A stretch of DNA of 64,000 nucleotides from Escherichia sp. E1V33. GTDB lineage: Bacteria > Pseudomonadota > Gammaproteobacteria > Enterobacterales > Enterobacteriaceae. The notes beneath the pieces were generated by a model that searched no databases, was not told where the DNA came from, and worked only from the letters and a program-made list of their open reading frames with translations. Below are positions 1-9,886 of the stretch, in pieces; the stretch's first letter is position 1; each line of letters begins with the position of its first letter. Made by a program: the position numbers and the translations under genes. The DNA is taken from contig NZ_RHJI01000009.1 in assembly GCF_004211955.1 (NCBI RefSeq), forward strand, positions 62,001-126,000, read 5' to 3'.

Positions 1-1041
1 ATCAACGTACTGTTGGCGAAAATCTATCTCTCCGCCCTCTTCCCGGAAGTGCCGCCGTGGGTGTGGGTGGTGACCTTCGTCGCCATTTTAACCGCCGCGA
101 ATCTGAAGAGCGTTAACCTGGTCGCCAACTTCAATACCCTGTTTGTGCTGGTGCAAATCTCCATCATGGTGGTGTTTATCTTCCTGGTGGTTCAGGGACT
201 GCATAAAGGTGAAGGCGTCGGCACCGTCTGGTCGCTACAGCCATTTATCAGCGAGAACGCGCATCTGATCCCGATTATTACCGGGGCGACGATCGTTTGC
301 TTCTCGTTCCTCGGTTTCGATGCGGTGACCACGCTTTCGGAAGAGACGCCGGACGCCGCACGCGTGATCCCGAAAGCCATCTTCCTGACGGCGGTCTACG
401 GTGGCGTTATCTTTATCGCGGCGTCGTTCTTTATGCAGCTGTTCTTTCCCGATATCAGCCGTTTTAAAGATCCGGATGCCGCACTGCCTGAAATTGCGCT
501 GTACGTCGGCGGCAAGCTGTTCCAGTCGATTTTCCTCTGCACCACATTTGTGAACACATTGGCGTCTGGCCTGGCTTCACATGCCAGCGTGTCGCGCCTG
601 CTGTATGTAATGGGGCGTGACAATGTGTTCCCAGAACGTGTGTTTGGCTATGTACACCCGAAATGGCGTACCCCGGCTCTGAACGTCATTATGGTCGGTA
701 TTGTCGCGATGTCGGCATTGTTCTTTGATTTAGTCACCGCGACAGCATTGATTAACTTCGGTGCTCTGGTGGCATTTACCTTCGTGAATCTGTCGGTGTT
801 TAATCATTTCTGGCGGCGTAAAGGAATGAATAAAAGCTGGAAGGAACACTTCCACTATTTATTAATGCCGCTGGTTGGCGCGCTGACGGTGGGCGTACTG
901 TGGATTAACCTCGAAGCCACCTCGCTGACGCTGGGTCTGGTGTGGGCCTCGCTGGGTGGAGCGTATCTGTGGTATCTGGTACGTCGTTATCGCAAAGTAC
1001 CGCTGTACGAGGGTGACAGAACACCGGTGAGCGAGACGTAA
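1..1041 (+). CDS. puuP: Putrescine importer PuuP, 5' end missing
   Basis: The frame is open from the first base, so this is the C-terminal 346 residues of a protein of about 460. It is an amino acid-polyamine-organocation (APC) family permease: long hydrophobic segments recur throughout, and a conserved stretch around [19 protein letters not shown] matches the family consensus. PuuP imports putrescine across the inner membrane for the glutamylated-putrescine degradation pathway. The identification rests on strong resemblance to E. coli PuuP and on its position beside ymjA and sap. The rest of the puu cluster would lie to the left, outside the window. An apparent internal start at base 13 is only a TTG in the truncated frame. 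Confidence 0.93.
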   Translation: MNVLLAKIYLSALFPEVPPWVWVVTFVAILTAANLKSVNLVANFNTLFVLVQISIMVVFIFLVVQGLHKGEGVGTVWSLQPFISENAHLIPIITGATIVCFSFLGFDAVTTLSEETPDAARVIPKAIFLTAVYGGVIFIAASFFMQLFFPDISRFKDPDAALPEIALYVGGKLFQSIFLCTTFVNTLASGLASHASVSRLLYVMGRDNVFPERVFGYVHPKWRTPALNVIMVGIVAMSALFFDLVTATALINFGALVAFTFVNLSVFNHFWRRKGMNKSWKEHFHYLLMPLVGALTVGVLWINLEATSLTLGLVWASLGGAYLWYLVRRYRKVPLYEGDRTPVSET

Positions 1042-1053
1042 TTGTTGGATGCG

Positions 1054-1084
1054 GGCGCATTATCCGACCTGAGGGTAATGCGCC
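1054..1084. repeat. REP-like inverted repeat after puuP
   Basis: A 9-bp perfect stem, GGCGCATTA with TAATGCGCC, encloses a 13-base loop. It overlaps a degenerate REP-like stretch (GGATGCGGGCGCATTATCCGACC). There is no T tract, so it is more likely an mRNA-stabilising or REP-derived hairpin than a strong terminator. Confidence 0.5.
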
Positions 1085-1173
1085 GCTCTATTAGCTATAA
1101 AAAGATGTATGACCCGGATCACGAGTGCTATTATCAGCCCCTATGCGTAGCGCATTAACCCCAGGGGCAAACA

Positions 1174-1419
1174 ATGAACCACGATATCCCATTAAAATAT
1201 TTTGATATTGCCGATGAATATGCGACTGAATGCGCAGAACCTGTCGCAGACGCAGAACGCACACCGCTGGCCCACTACTTCCAGTTACTACTCACCCGTT
1301 TGATGAACAATGAAGAGATCAGCGAAGAAGCCCAGCATGACATGGCCGCTGAAGCGGGGATTAATTCCGCGCGCATTGATGAAATCGCAGAGTTTTTGAA
1401 TCAATGGGGTAATGAGTAA
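1174..1419 (+). CDS. ymjA: DUF2543 family protein YmjA
   Basis: An 81-residue acidic soluble protein with no signal peptide or membrane segment, nearly identical to E. coli YmjA. Its function is unknown. The ATG follows a GGGGCAAACA Shine-Dalgarno-like stretch. It lies between puuP and sapA on the same strand, but it is separated from puuP by a REP-like hairpin and from sapA by 307 bases with another REP and a long hairpin. It is therefore probably its own transcript. Confidence 0.85.
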   Translation: MNHDIPLKYFDIADEYATECAEPVADAERTPLAHYFQLLLTRLMNNEEISEEAQHDMAAEAGINSARIDEIAEFLNQWGNE

Positions 1420-1452
1420 TTATACAATTGCAGGCGCCTGGTCAGTATCGTT

Positions 1453-1483
1453 GCCCGGATAAAGCGTTCATGCCGCATCCGGC
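1453..1483. repeat. REP (palindromic unit)
   Basis: GCCCGGATAAAGCG at the left and GCCGCATCCGGC at the right form the imperfect dyad typical of an enterobacterial REP/PU element. Its position just after ymjA fits the usual location downstream of genes. Confidence 0.8.
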
Positions 1484-1591
1484 TAAAAATGACACACTAC
1501 CTGCTTTAATGGGTTTCTCACGATCGTACCGCTCCGTTCCTCGCTAAGATGTTCTGTGAGTTATAGTTATAGAGAAATCACGGGTACGAAT

Positions 1592-1622
1592 GTTGAACAG
1601 ATGGCGACGCCACCTGTTCAAC
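1592..1622. repeat. Long interrupted hairpin upstream of sapA
   Basis: GTTGAACAG pairs with CTGTTCAAC and, after one A/C mismatch, TGGC pairs with GCCA around a 3-base loop. The 13-bp stem has no following T run. It ends about 100 bases before sapA and could be an mRNA leader structure or a regulator-binding dyad. Confidence 0.6.
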
Positions 1623-1726
1623 GACCAACCACACGGCCCTCATTACGACCCCTGAACACAAACGGTAATGGCAAATGTCATTAAATATTAGTAAGATAGC
1701 CTCTTTACATAAAATCCCTTAATATT

Positions 1727-3370
1727 ATGCGCCAGGTATTATCGTCTCTTTTGGTGATTGCTGGACTTGTGAGTGGTCAGGCAATAGCCGCGCCTGAACC
1801 CACCCCGCATGCTGATATCCGCGACAGCGGTTTTGTCTATTGCGTCAGCGGGCAAGTCAACACCTTTAACCCATCCAAAGCGAGCAGTGGGTTAATTGTC
1901 GATACCCTTGCCGCCCAGTTTTATGATCGACTGCTGGATGTCGATCCGTATACCTATCGCCTGATGCCAGAACTTGCCGAAAGCTGGGAAGTGCTCGACA
2001 ACGGCGCGACTTATCGCTTCCATCTGCGTCGCGATGTCCCGTTTCAAAAAACCGCCTGGTTTACTCCCACTCGCAAAATGAATGCTGATGATGTGGTGTT
2101 TACCTTCCAACGGATTTTTGACCGCAATAACCCGTGGCATAACGTCAACGGTAGTAACTTCCCCTATTTCGACAGTCTGCAATTTGCCGATAACGTTAAA
2201 AGCGTCCGCAAGCTGGATAATCATACCGTTGAGTTCCGTCTCGCCCAGCCTGATGCATCTTTTTTGTGGCATCTGGCGACCCATTATGCATCGGTAATGT
2301 CTGCCGAATACGCCCAGAAATTAGAGAAAGAAGATCGCCAGGAGCAACTCGACCGTCAGCCGGTCGGCACCGGACCGTATCAATTGTCGGAATACCGCGC
2401 CGGGCAATATATTCGCTTACAACGTCATGATGACTTCTGGCGTGGCAAACCTTTGATGCCACAAGTGGTGGTGGATTTAGGTTCCGGTGGTACAGGACGA
2501 TTGTCGAAACTCTTGACCGGGGAATGCGACGTCCTGGCCTGGCCTGCCGCCAGCCAGTTATCCATTTTGCGCGACGACCCGCGTTTGCGTTTAACGCTGC
2601 GTCCGGGGATGAACGTCGCCTATCTGGCGTTTAACACCGCTAAACCGCCGCTAAATAATCCGGCTGTCCGCCATGCTCTGGCGTTGGCTATCAATAACCA
2701 GCGCCTGATGCAATCCATCTATTATGGTACGGCTGAAACTGCGGCTTCTATTTTACCGCGCGCCTCGTGGGCTTATGACAACGAGGCTAAAATTACTGAA
2801 TACAACCCTGCGAAATCGCGAGAACAACTGAAAGCGTTGGGGCTGGAAAACTTAACGCTGAAGCTGTGGGTGCCGACGCGCTCGCAGGCATGGAACCCCA
2901 GTCCGCTGAAAACCGCCGAACTGATTCAGGCGGATATGGCGCAGGTTGGCGTGAAAGTGGTGATTGTACCGGTAGAAGGTCGTTTTCAGGAGGCGCGGTT
3001 GATGGATATGAGCCATGATCTGACGTTATCCGGTTGGGCGACGGACAGTAACGACCCGGACAGTTTCTTCCGTCCGTTACTGAGCTGCGCAGCAATTCAT
3101 TCGCAGACCAACCTCGCCCACTGGTGCGATCCGAAATTCGACAGCGTATTGCGTAAGGCGCTCTCCTCGCAGCAACTGGCGGCGCGCATTGAAGCCTATG
3201 ACGAAGCGCAGAGTATTCTGGCGCAGGAATTACCTATTTTGCCGCTGGCGTCGTCATTGCGTTTGCAGGCCTATCGGTACGATATCAAAGGTCTGGTACT
3301 TAGCCCGTTTGGTAACGCCTCCTTTGCTGGTGTGTATCGCGAGAAGCAAGAAGAGGTGAAAAAACCATGA
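1727..3370 (+). CDS. sapA: Sap transporter periplasmic binding protein SapA
   Basis: A 547-residue solute-binding protein of the peptide/nickel family (SBP_bac_5). Residues 1-21 form a Sec signal peptide ending AIA-AP. The body carries family features such as the [12 protein letters not shown] segment near residue 80 and the GTGPY motif. In Salmonella and Haemophilus, SapA binds antimicrobial peptides or haem for uptake by SapBCDF; in E. coli the membrane part is linked to putrescine export, so the ligand here is uncertain. It is the first gene of sapABCDF. Its stop overlaps the sapB start (ATGA), indicating translational coupling. The start lacks a strong Shine-Dalgarno sequence but gives the complete signal peptide. 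Confidence 0.95.
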   Translation: MRQVLSSLLVIAGLVSGQAIAAPEPTPHADIRDSGFVYCVSGQVNTFNPSKASSGLIVDTLAAQFYDRLLDVDPYTYRLMPELAESWEVLDNGATYRFHLRRDVPFQKTAWFTPTRKMNADDVVFTFQRIFDRNNPWHNVNGSNFPYFDSLQFADNVKSVRKLDNHTVEFRLAQPDASFLWHLATHYASVMSAEYAQKLEKEDRQEQLDRQPVGTGPYQLSEYRAGQYIRLQRHDDFWRGKPLMPQVVVDLGSGGTGRLSKLLTGECDVLAWPAASQLSILRDDPRLRLTLRPGMNVAYLAFNTAKPPLNNPAVRHALALAINNQRLMQSIYYGTAETAASILPRASWAYDNEAKITEYNPAKSREQLKALGLENLTLKLWVPTRSQAWNPSPLKTAELIQADMAQVGVKVVIVPVEGRFQEARLMDMSHDLTLSGWATDSNDPDSFFRPLLSCAAIHSQTNLAHWCDPKFDSVLRKALSSQQLAARIEAYDEAQSILAQELPILPLASSLRLQAYRYDIKGLVLSPFGNASFAGVYREKQEEVKKP

Positions 3371-4332
3371 TTATCTTCACCTTACGTCGTATTTTGTTAT
3401 TAATCGTCACCTTGTTCCTGCTGACCTTTGTTGGCTTCAGTTTGAGCTATTTCACTCCACACGCGCCGTTACAAGGCGCGTCACTGTGGAATGCCTGGGT
3501 GTTCTGGTTTAACGGACTGATCCACTGGGATTTTGGTGTTTCCAGCATTAACGGCCAGCCTATTGCTGAACAGTTAAAAGAAGTCTTTCCGGCAACGATG
3601 GAGTTGTGCATCCTCGCCTTCGGTTTTGCGCTGATTGTCGGGATCCCAGTGGGGATGATTGCCGGGATTACACGCCATAAGTGGCAAGATAACTTGATCA
3701 ACGCCATCGCGTTGCTGGGTTTTTCCATCCCGGTTTTCTGGCTCGCGTTACTGCTGACGCTGTTTTGTTCACTGACGTTGGGCTGGCTACCCGTTTCCGG
3801 GCGTTTCGATCTGCTCTATGAAGTGAAACCAATTACCGGTTTTGCGCTGATTGACGCCTGGCTTTCGGACTCGCCGTGGCGGGATGAAATGATCATGAGT
3901 GCACTTCGCCATATGGTGCTTCCGGTCATTACCCTGTCGGTTGCGCCAACGACCGAAGTGATCCGACTGATGCGTATCAGCACTATCGAAGTGTATGACC
4001 AGAACTATGTAAAAGCGGCAGCGACCCGAGGATTGTCTCGTTTTACCATTCTGCGTCGCCACGTGCTGCATAACGCGTTGCCGCCAGTCATTCCACGTCT
4101 GGGTTTACAGTTTTCCACTATGCTGACGCTGGCAATGATCACCGAAATGGTATTTAGCTGGCCAGGATTGGGGCGCTGGTTAATTAACGCCATCCGCCAA
4201 CAAGATTATGCGGCGATTTCCGCCGGAGTGATGGTGTGCGGTTCATTGGTCATTATTATTAACGTGATATCTGATATTTTGGGTGCCATGGCTAACCCTC
4301 TGAAACATAAGGAATGGTATGCCTTACGATAG
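3367..4332 (+). CDS. sapB: Sap transporter permease SapB
   Basis: A 321-residue inner-membrane permease of the DppB/OppB type (BPD_transp_1). It has an N-terminal membrane helix followed by five more hydrophobic segments. The EAA-type cytoplasmic loop lies near residues 215-235 ([11 protein letters not shown]), where the ATPase subunits dock. It pairs with SapC to form the pore. The gene overlaps sapA by 4 bases and sapC by 14 bases, so the three are tightly coupled. Length and sequence are as expected for E. coli SapB. Confidence 0.95.
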   Translation: MIIFTLRRILLLIVTLFLLTFVGFSLSYFTPHAPLQGASLWNAWVFWFNGLIHWDFGVSSINGQPIAEQLKEVFPATMELCILAFGFALIVGIPVGMIAGITRHKWQDNLINAIALLGFSIPVFWLALLLTLFCSLTLGWLPVSGRFDLLYEVKPITGFALIDAWLSDSPWRDEMIMSALRHMVLPVITLSVAPTTEVIRLMRISTIEVYDQNYVKAAATRGLSRFTILRRHVLHNALPPVIPRLGLQFSTMLTLAMITEMVFSWPGLGRWLINAIRQQDYAAISAGVMVCGSLVIIINVISDILGAMANPLKHKEWYALR

Positions 4333-5209
4333 CGTATACAGCGAGAAGCGCCCGCCGGGCACGCTGCGTACTGCCTGGCGCAAATTTTATAGTGACGCCT
4401 CTGCGATGGTCGGCCTGTACGGCTGCGCGGGGCTGGCTGTACTTTGTATTTTTGGCGGCTGGTTTGCGCCTTACGGCATCGACCAGCAATTTCTCGGTTA
4501 TCAATTATTGCCACCGTCATGGTCGCGCTATGGCGAAGTTTCTTTCTTCCTGGGGACTGACGACCTCGGACGCGATGTTTTAAGCCGTTTACTGAGCGGA
4601 GCTGCGCCAACCGTAGGTGGCGCATTTATGGTGACGCTTGCCGCGACGATCTGTGGCCTGGTACTGGGCACCTTCGCCGGGGCGACGCACGGCCTACGCT
4701 CAGCGGTGCTTAACCATATTCTGGATACCTTACTGGCGATTCCGTCCCTGCTGTTGGCGATTATCGTAGTGGCATTTGCCGGACCGAGTTTGTCACACGC
4801 CATGTTTGCCGTCTGGCTGGCACTGCTGCCGCGTATGGTGCGTTCAATTTACAGCATGGTGCATGACGAGCTGGAAAAAGAGTACGTTATCGCCGCTCGT
4901 CTGGATGGCGCAACGACGCTGAATATTCTCTGGTTTGCTGTGATGCCAAACATCACCGCCGGGCTGGTCACTGAGATCACCCGCGCACTGTCGATGGCAA
5001 TTCTCGATATCGCCGCGTTGGGCTTTCTCGATCTCGGCGCACAACTCCCCTCGCCTGAATGGGGAGCGATGCTCGGTGATGCGCTGGAACTGATTTATGT
5101 CGCCCCGTGGACCGTAATGCTGCCAGGTGCGGCAATTATGATTAGCGTGCTGTTGGTTAACCTCCTTGGCGACGGTGTCCGTCGTGCAATTATTGCGGGG
5201 GTGGAATAA
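4319..5209 (+). CDS. sapC: Sap transporter permease SapC
   Basis: A 296-residue permease of the DppC/OppC type, partner of SapB. A cytoplasmic N-terminus leads into a first membrane helix at about residues 35-55. The [12 protein letters not shown] motif near residue 80 is characteristic of the C-type permease. The EAA loop ([11 protein letters not shown]) lies near residue 190. The start lies inside the 3' end of sapB, and the stop shares one base with the sapD start (TAATG). This start matches E. coli SapC (MPYDSVY). Confidence 0.95.
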
Positions 5210-6201
5210 TGCCATTACTCGATATTCGTAACCTGACCATTGAATTTAAAACCGGGGATGAGTGGGTTAAAGCCGTTGACCGGGTAAGTATGACCTTAAC
5301 CGAAGGTGAAATCCGCGGTCTTGTTGGCGAATCTGGCTCCGGCAAAAGTTTGATTGCGAAAGCGATTTGTGGGGTGAATAAAGATAACTGGCGTGTTACC
5401 GCTGACCGAATGCGTTTTGATGATATCGATTTGCTGCGTCTCTCCGCACGCGAGCGGCGCAAACTGGTTGGACACAACGTGTCGATGATTTTCCAGGAGC
5501 CGCAGTCGTGTCTTGACCCTTCAGAACGTGTCGGTCGTCAGTTGATGCAAAACATCCCGGCCTGGACCTATAAAGGCCGTTGGTGGCAGCGTTTTGGCTG
5601 GCGCAAACGTCGCGCCATTGAGCTGCTACACCGCGTGGGGATTAAAGATCATAAAGATGCGATGCGCAGTTTTCCCTATGAGTTGACCGAAGGTGAATGC
5701 CAGAAAGTGATGATTGCCATTGCACTGGCGAATCAACCGCGTCTGCTGATTGCTGACGAACCGACCAACTCGATGGAGCCAACAACCCAGGCGCAAATTT
5801 TCCGCCTGCTGACGCGTCTCAACCAAAACAGCAACACCACTATTTTGCTTATCAGCCATGACTTACAAATGCTTAGCCAATGGGCGGATAAAATCAATGT
5901 GCTTTATTGTGGCCAGACAGTGGAAACCGCGCCAAGTAAGGAGTTGGTGACAATGCCGCATCATCCTTATACCCAGGCGCTGATCCGCGCGATACCAGAC
6001 TTCGGCAGCGCGATGCCGCACAAAAGTCGCCTCAATACCTTGCCGGGCGCAATTCCGCTGCTGGAACAATTACCGATTGGTTGTCGTCTGGGGCCGCGTT
6101 GCCCTTATGCACAACGAGAATGCATTGTGACGCCACGTTTGACGGGGGCGAAAAATCATCTTTATGCCTGTCATTTCCCTCTGAACATGGAGAAAGAGTG
6201 A
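5209..6201 (+). CDS. sapD: Sap transporter ATPase SapD
   Basis: A 330-residue ABC ATPase with an oligopeptide-type C-terminal extension that includes a Cys-rich stretch ([16 protein letters not shown]). Walker A is GESGSGKS near residue 40 and Walker B is LLIADEP near residue 180. The signature is atypical: LTEGECQK at 159-166 replaces LSGGQ. The D-loop also differs (NSMEPT instead of SALDVT). SapD energises SapBC together with SapF. E. coli SapD is also known as an ATP-binding factor stimulating Trk potassium uptake. It is followed after one base by sapF. Confidence 0.95.
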
Positions 6202-6202
6202 G

Positions 6203-7009
6203 ATGATAGAAACTCTGCTCGAAGTGCGTAATTTAAGCAAAACGTTCCGCTACAGGACCGGCTGGTTTCGCCGTCAGACAGTCGAAGCGGTAAAACCATT
6301 GAGCTTTACGCTGCGTGAACGCCAGACGTTGGCGATTATTGGTGAGAACGGTTCCGGTAAATCGACGCTGGCAAAGATGCTGGCAGGAATGATTGAGCCA
6401 ACCAGCGGCGAGTTATTGATTGACGATCACCCTCTACATTTTGGTGATTATTCCTTCCGAAGCCAGCGTATTCGCATGATTTTTCAGGATCCGTCGACTT
6501 CATTGAATCCGCGTCAACGTATTTCGCAGATCCTTGATTTTCCACTGCGTTTGAATACAGACCTGGAACCGGAACAGCGTCGGAAACAGATAATTGAAAC
6601 AATGCGAATGGTCGGACTGCTGCCGGATCACGTCAGTTACTATCCGCATATGTTGGCACCAGGGCAAAAACAGCGTCTTGGTCTGGCGCGCGCACTGATA
6701 TTGCGCCCCAAGGTCATTATTGCCGATGAAGCCCTCGCCTCGCTGGATATGTCGATGCGTTCGCAGTTAATTAATCTGATGCTGGAGTTACAAGAGAAAC
6801 AAGGCATTTCGTATATTTATGTTACCCAGCATATCGGGATGATGAAGCACATCAGCGACCAGGTTCTGGTGATGCATCAGGGCGAAGTCGTCGAACGCGG
6901 TAGTACTGCGGATGTGTTGGCGTCGCCGCTGCATGAACTTACCAAGCGGCTCATTTCCGGCCACTTTGGCGAAGCGCTGACGGCGGATGCATGGCGTAAA
7001 GATCGCTGA
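6203..7009 (+). CDS. sapF: Sap transporter ATPase SapF
   Basis: A 268-residue ABC ATPase, second of the Sap pair. Walker A is GENGSGKS near residue 48 and Walker B is VIIADEA near residue 175. The signature LAPGQ at 151-155 is degenerate relative to LSGGQ. Gln-His follows the expected switch position (VTQHIG). It is shorter than OppF and lacks the Cys-rich C-terminal extension. Last gene of the sap operon; a 12-bp inverted repeat lies 33 bases after its stop. Confidence 0.95.
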   Translation: MIETLLEVRNLSKTFRYRTGWFRRQTVEAVKPLSFTLRERQTLAIIGENGSGKSTLAKMLAGMIEPTSGELLIDDHPLHFGDYSFRSQRIRMIFQDPSTSLNPRQRISQILDFPLRLNTDLEPEQRRKQIIETMRMVGLLPDHVSYYPHMLAPGQKQRLGLARALILRPKVIIADEALASLDMSMRSQLINLMLELQEKQGISYIYVTQHIGMMKHISDQVLVMHQGEVVERGSTADVLASPLHELTKRLISGHFGEALTADAWRKDR

Positions 7010-7041
7010 TTATCTGAACCCTCCTTCCAGATTATTCACCT

Positions 7042-7074
7042 CATTCTGACAAGGGATTAATTCTTGTCAGAATG
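7042..7074. repeat. 12-bp perfect inverted repeat between sapF and ycjD
   Basis: CATTCTGACAAG and CTTGTCAGAATG flank a 9-base loop. The right arm ends 5 bases before the ycjD ATG, so in mRNA the hairpin would abut the ycjD ribosome-binding site. There is no T tract. It may end or stabilise the sap transcript and limit ycjD translation. Confidence 0.65.
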
Positions 7075-7079
7075 GGCGG

Positions 7080-7442
7080 ATGGATAAAATAAAATCAAAT
7101 GCCCGTGATTTAAGACGCACTCTAACCCCGCAAGAACGCAAACTATGGCGATATTTTCGCAGCCGCCGCTTTTGTGACTTTAAATTTCGTCGACAACATC
7201 CGGTGGGGAATTACATTCTTGATTTTGCCTGCTGCTCGGCGCGTGTAGTAGTCGAGCTGGATGGAGGGCAGCATGATTTGGCAGTTGCCTATGATACCAA
7301 GCGCACACGCTGGCTTGAGTCGCAGGGCTGGACCGTGCTGCGTTTCTGGAATAACGAGGTTGATTGTAATGAGGAGGCGGTGCTGGAGATTATTCTGCAG
7401 GAACTGAACCGCCGGTCACCCTCACCCCAACCCTCACCCTGA
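7080..7442 (+). CDS. ycjD: DUF559 nuclease-like protein YcjD
   Basis: A 120-residue DUF559 protein. The family has a Vsr/restriction-endonuclease-like fold. The pattern visible here is an Arg/Lys-rich N-terminus, RRQHPVGNYILDF, then VVELDGGQH near residues 61-69 and RFWNNEV near 97, resembling the E...DG.QH core of the superfamily. Activity is unproven. The final residues (SPSPQPSP) and the TGA stop are encoded by a boxC-type repeat starting at 7419, so the C-terminus is repeat-derived. The E. coli K-12 protein is, as I recall, slightly shorter there. Such association of DUF559 genes with repeat DNA hints at past mobility. Confidence 0.88.
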   Translation: MDKIKSNARDLRRTLTPQERKLWRYFRSRRFCDFKFRRQHPVGNYILDFACCSARVVVELDGGQHDLAVAYDTKRTRWLESQGWTVLRFWNNEVDCNEEAVLEIILQELNRRSPSPQPSP

Positions 7443-7458
7443 AAGGGCGAGGGGGCTG
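7419..7458 (+). repeat. boxC-type repeat, copy A
   Basis: A 40-bp G+C-rich element beginning CCCTCACCCCAACCC and ending GGGCGAGGGGGCTG. It includes the ycjD stop codon. The inverted copy at 7553-7592 matches it at about 80% of positions when reverse-complemented. It resembles the boxC repeats of E. coli intergenic regions. Confidence 0.75.
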
Positions 7459-7759
7459 TACGTGCCTGGTGCAGCTGCGATAAAAATGTTCAGCAAAGAG
7501 CGGTTAATACAATTTGCAACAAACCTGCACGACACATCAATCGCGCACAAGGCAGTCCCCTCGCCCCTCTGGGGAGTGGGTTAGGGTGAGGGGAAAAGCA
7601 TACACCAATGCCCGCGCCCTGCTCCGGTCGGACCTGGCAACTATAGCCACCCACAGCCAGGTTGATTATAATAACCGTTTATCTGTTCGTACTGTTTACT
7701 AAAACGACGAATCGCCTGATTTTCAGGCACAACAAGCATCAACAATAAGGATTAAAGCT
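7443..7759 (+). other. ycjD-fabI intergenic region
   Basis: 317 bases holding most of one boxC copy, a 94-base spacer, the inverted second copy and then the fabI promoter region. The bases before fabI contain an AATAAGGATTAAAGCT ribosome-binding stretch. No convincing coding sequence is present. Confidence 0.65.
7553..7592 (-). repeat. boxC-type repeat, copy B (inverted)
   Basis: CAGTCCCCTCGCCCC at the left and GGGTTAGGGTGAGGG at the right. Its reverse complement aligns base for base with copy A with about eight mismatches. The two copies could pair into a long imperfect hairpin around the 94-base spacer. Confidence 0.75.
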
Positions 7760-8548
7760 ATGGGTTTTCTTTCCGGTAAGCGCATTCTGGTAACCGGTGT
7801 TGCCAGCAAACTATCCATCGCCTACGGTATCGCTCAGGCGATGCACCGCGAAGGAGCTGAACTGGCATTCACCTACCAGAACGACAAACTGAAAGGCCGC
7901 GTAGAAGAATTTGCCGCTCAATTGGGTTCTGACATCGTTCTGCAGTGCGATGTTGCAGAAGATGCCAGCATCGACACCATGTTCGCTGAACTGGGTAAAG
8001 TCTGGCCGAAGTTTGACGGCTTTGTACACTCTATTGGTTTTGCACCAGGCGATCAGCTGGATGGCGACTATGTTAACGCCGTTACCCGTGAAGGCTTCAA
8101 AATTGCCCACGACATCAGCTCTTACAGCTTTGTTGCAATGGCAAAAGCTTGCCGCTCCATGCTGAATCCGGGTTCTGCTCTGCTGACCCTTTCCTACCTG
8201 GGCGCTGAGCGCGCTATTCCGAACTACAACGTTATGGGTCTGGCGAAAGCGTCTCTGGAAGCTAACGTGCGCTATATGGCCAACGCAATGGGGCCGGAAG
8301 GCGTTCGTGTTAACGCCATCTCCGCAGGCCCGATCCGTACGCTGGCCGCTTCTGGCATCAAAGACTTCCGTAAAATGCTGGCACACTGCGAAGCCGTTAC
8401 GCCGATTCGTCGTACCGTTACCATTGAAGATGTGGGTAACTCCGCAGCGTTCCTGTGCTCCGATCTCTCTGCCGGTATCTCCGGCGAAGTGGTCCACGTT
8501 GACGGCGGTTTCAGCATCGCTGCAATGAACGAACTGGAACTGAAATAA
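7760..8548 (+). CDS. fabI: Enoyl-[acyl-carrier-protein] reductase (NADH) FabI
   Basis: A 262-residue short-chain dehydrogenase-type enzyme that reduces trans-2-enoyl-ACP with NADH in the last step of each fatty-acid elongation cycle, in the cytoplasm. Visible features are the [14 protein letters not shown] nucleotide-binding segment at about 12-25 and the catalytic Tyr156 and Lys163 in [11 protein letters not shown]. Gly93 (HSIGFAP) is the wild-type residue at the site known for triclosan resistance. The sequence appears identical to E. coli FabI as recalled. Single-gene unit with a terminator just after the stop. Confidence 0.98.
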
Positions 8549-8567
8549 TCATTCAGTTGGTCAAGAT

Positions 8568-8592
8568 GGGCGGCGCTCTGTCGCCCGTTTTC
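8568..8592 (+). terminator. fabI terminator
   Basis: GGGCG pairs with CGCCC around a 9-base loop, followed by GTTTTCT. The hairpin begins 19 bases after the fabI stop. Confidence 0.7.
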
Positions 8593-8691
8593 TCTGTTAT
8601 ATCTTTCTGATATTTGTTATCGCCGATCCGTCTTTCTCCCCTTCCCGCCTTGAGTCAGGATAACGATTTCCGTTATGACCAAGGAGCGCCC

Positions 8692-9819
8692 ATGGAACAA
8701 CGCCACAGTTCAGGCAAAAGCCACTGGTATCACGAGATCCAATCCAGCACTTCAGAGCATAACGTTCTGCCACTTGTCCCCGAAGCCGCAAAGGTCAACG
8801 ACCCTTTTTTGCTCGACGTGATTCTTGAGGAACAAACGCTGGCCCCCTTTCAGTCATGGCTGGCACCCGCACGTGCACTTGCTGGAGATTTGTTCCCGGA
8901 TCAGCTGGCAGTGACCCGATTGCAGACATTCACCGCTTATGAACGTCTGTCTACAGCCCTGACGGTTGCCCAGGTCTGCGGCGTTCAGCGGTTGTGTAAC
9001 TACTATTCCGCGCGCCTGACACCGCTTCCCGGACCGGATTCCTCCAGGGAGAGCAATCATCGGCTGGCGCAAATCACACAATATGCCCGCCAACTGGCCT
9101 TCTCTCCATCTATTATTGACGGCCGCTCCCGTGAGCATCTTAAAGATGTCGGCCTTACCGCCTGGGACTGTGTGTTCATTAACCAAATTATTGGCTTTGT
9201 CGGTTTTCAGGCGCGAGTGATTGCCACATTGCAGGCTTATCTCGAGCAACCAGTACGTTGGCTACCCGGTCTGGAGATGCAAAACTATGCCGATACTTCA
9301 CTGTTTGCGAATGAATCAACTCGCTGGCGTACCTGCTACGCCGTAGAAAAATCATCTGAAGATGCGGTGAACAGTTCGACGGTTGAACTCTGCCAACTGA
9401 CCGAAATACTCAACCTTCACCCTGCTCTACTTTCACGTCTTGAGGAGCTATTCACCAGCACATTGGTTAGAGCAAAACCCAGCCATCAACTTGCAACGTT
9501 GTTAACCGCGCGGATTAATGGCAGCAGTACCTGCTTCGCTACCCAAACACATTCAACAAAAGAATATAAAGAGGCAATCCCCATTCTACGTCAGGGCGAA
9601 AATGAAATTAACCAATGGGCTGACCGTCATTCTGTTGAGCGCGCCACCGTTCAGGCGATACAATGGCTGACCCGAGCACCCGATCGCTTTAGCGCCGCCC
9701 AGTTAAGCCCATTACTCGAACACGAAATATCATCAACGCAGGTTATTAATCTGTTGGTATGGAGCGGGCTTTGTGGCTGGATCAATCGCTTAAAAATCGC
9801 GTTGGGTGAAACATATTAA
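8692..9819 (+). CDS. yciW: Putative oxidoreductase YciW (CMD superfamily)
   Basis: A 375-residue protein matching E. coli YciW, which is assigned to the carboxymuconolactone decarboxylase/alkylhydroperoxidase-like superfamily and linked to cysteine metabolism and CysB control. The biochemical role is unproven. The start at 8692 (MEQRHSS) is preceded by AAGGAGCGCC, a strong Shine-Dalgarno sequence. The reading frame continues upstream to 8614 but that extension lacks such a site. The protein has no signal peptide. Two related helical halves seem present ([16 protein letters not shown] and [25 protein letters not shown]). Confidence 0.88.
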   Translation: MEQRHSSGKSHWYHEIQSSTSEHNVLPLVPEAAKVNDPFLLDVILEEQTLAPFQSWLAPARALAGDLFPDQLAVTRLQTFTAYERLSTALTVAQVCGVQRLCNYYSARLTPLPGPDSSRESNHRLAQITQYARQLAFSPSIIDGRSREHLKDVGLTAWDCVFINQIIGFVGFQARVIATLQAYLEQPVRWLPGLEMQNYADTSLFANESTRWRTCYAVEKSSEDAVNSSTVELCQLTEILNLHPALLSRLEELFTSTLVRAKPSHQLATLLTARINGSSTCFATQTHSTKEYKEAIPILRQGENEINQWADRHSVERATVQAIQWLTRAPDRFSAAQLSPLLEHEISSTQVINLLVWSGLCGWINRLKIALGETY

Positions 9820-9886
9820 CCTTGCTGCGTCAGGCAGAATCGCGTAAAACTGTCAGCCGCTCTAATGGCCACGAAAATAGACAATT

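Larger units (their letters stand above)
1420..1726 (+). other. ymjA-sapA intergenic region
   Basis: 307 bases without a gene. It contains a REP element near its left end, a 13-bp interrupted dyad at 1592-1622 and the presumed sap promoter in the A+T-rich final 60 bases. The bases before the sapA ATG show no good Shine-Dalgarno sequence. Confidence 0.7.

Noticed and set aside
7514-7702. 62-codon ORF over boxC copy B
   Set aside because: Its sequence is only translated repeat and spacer; no ribosome-binding site.
7811-8497. 228-codon ORF opposite fabI
   Set aside because: Codon-bias shadow of fabI; no domain or ribosome-binding site.
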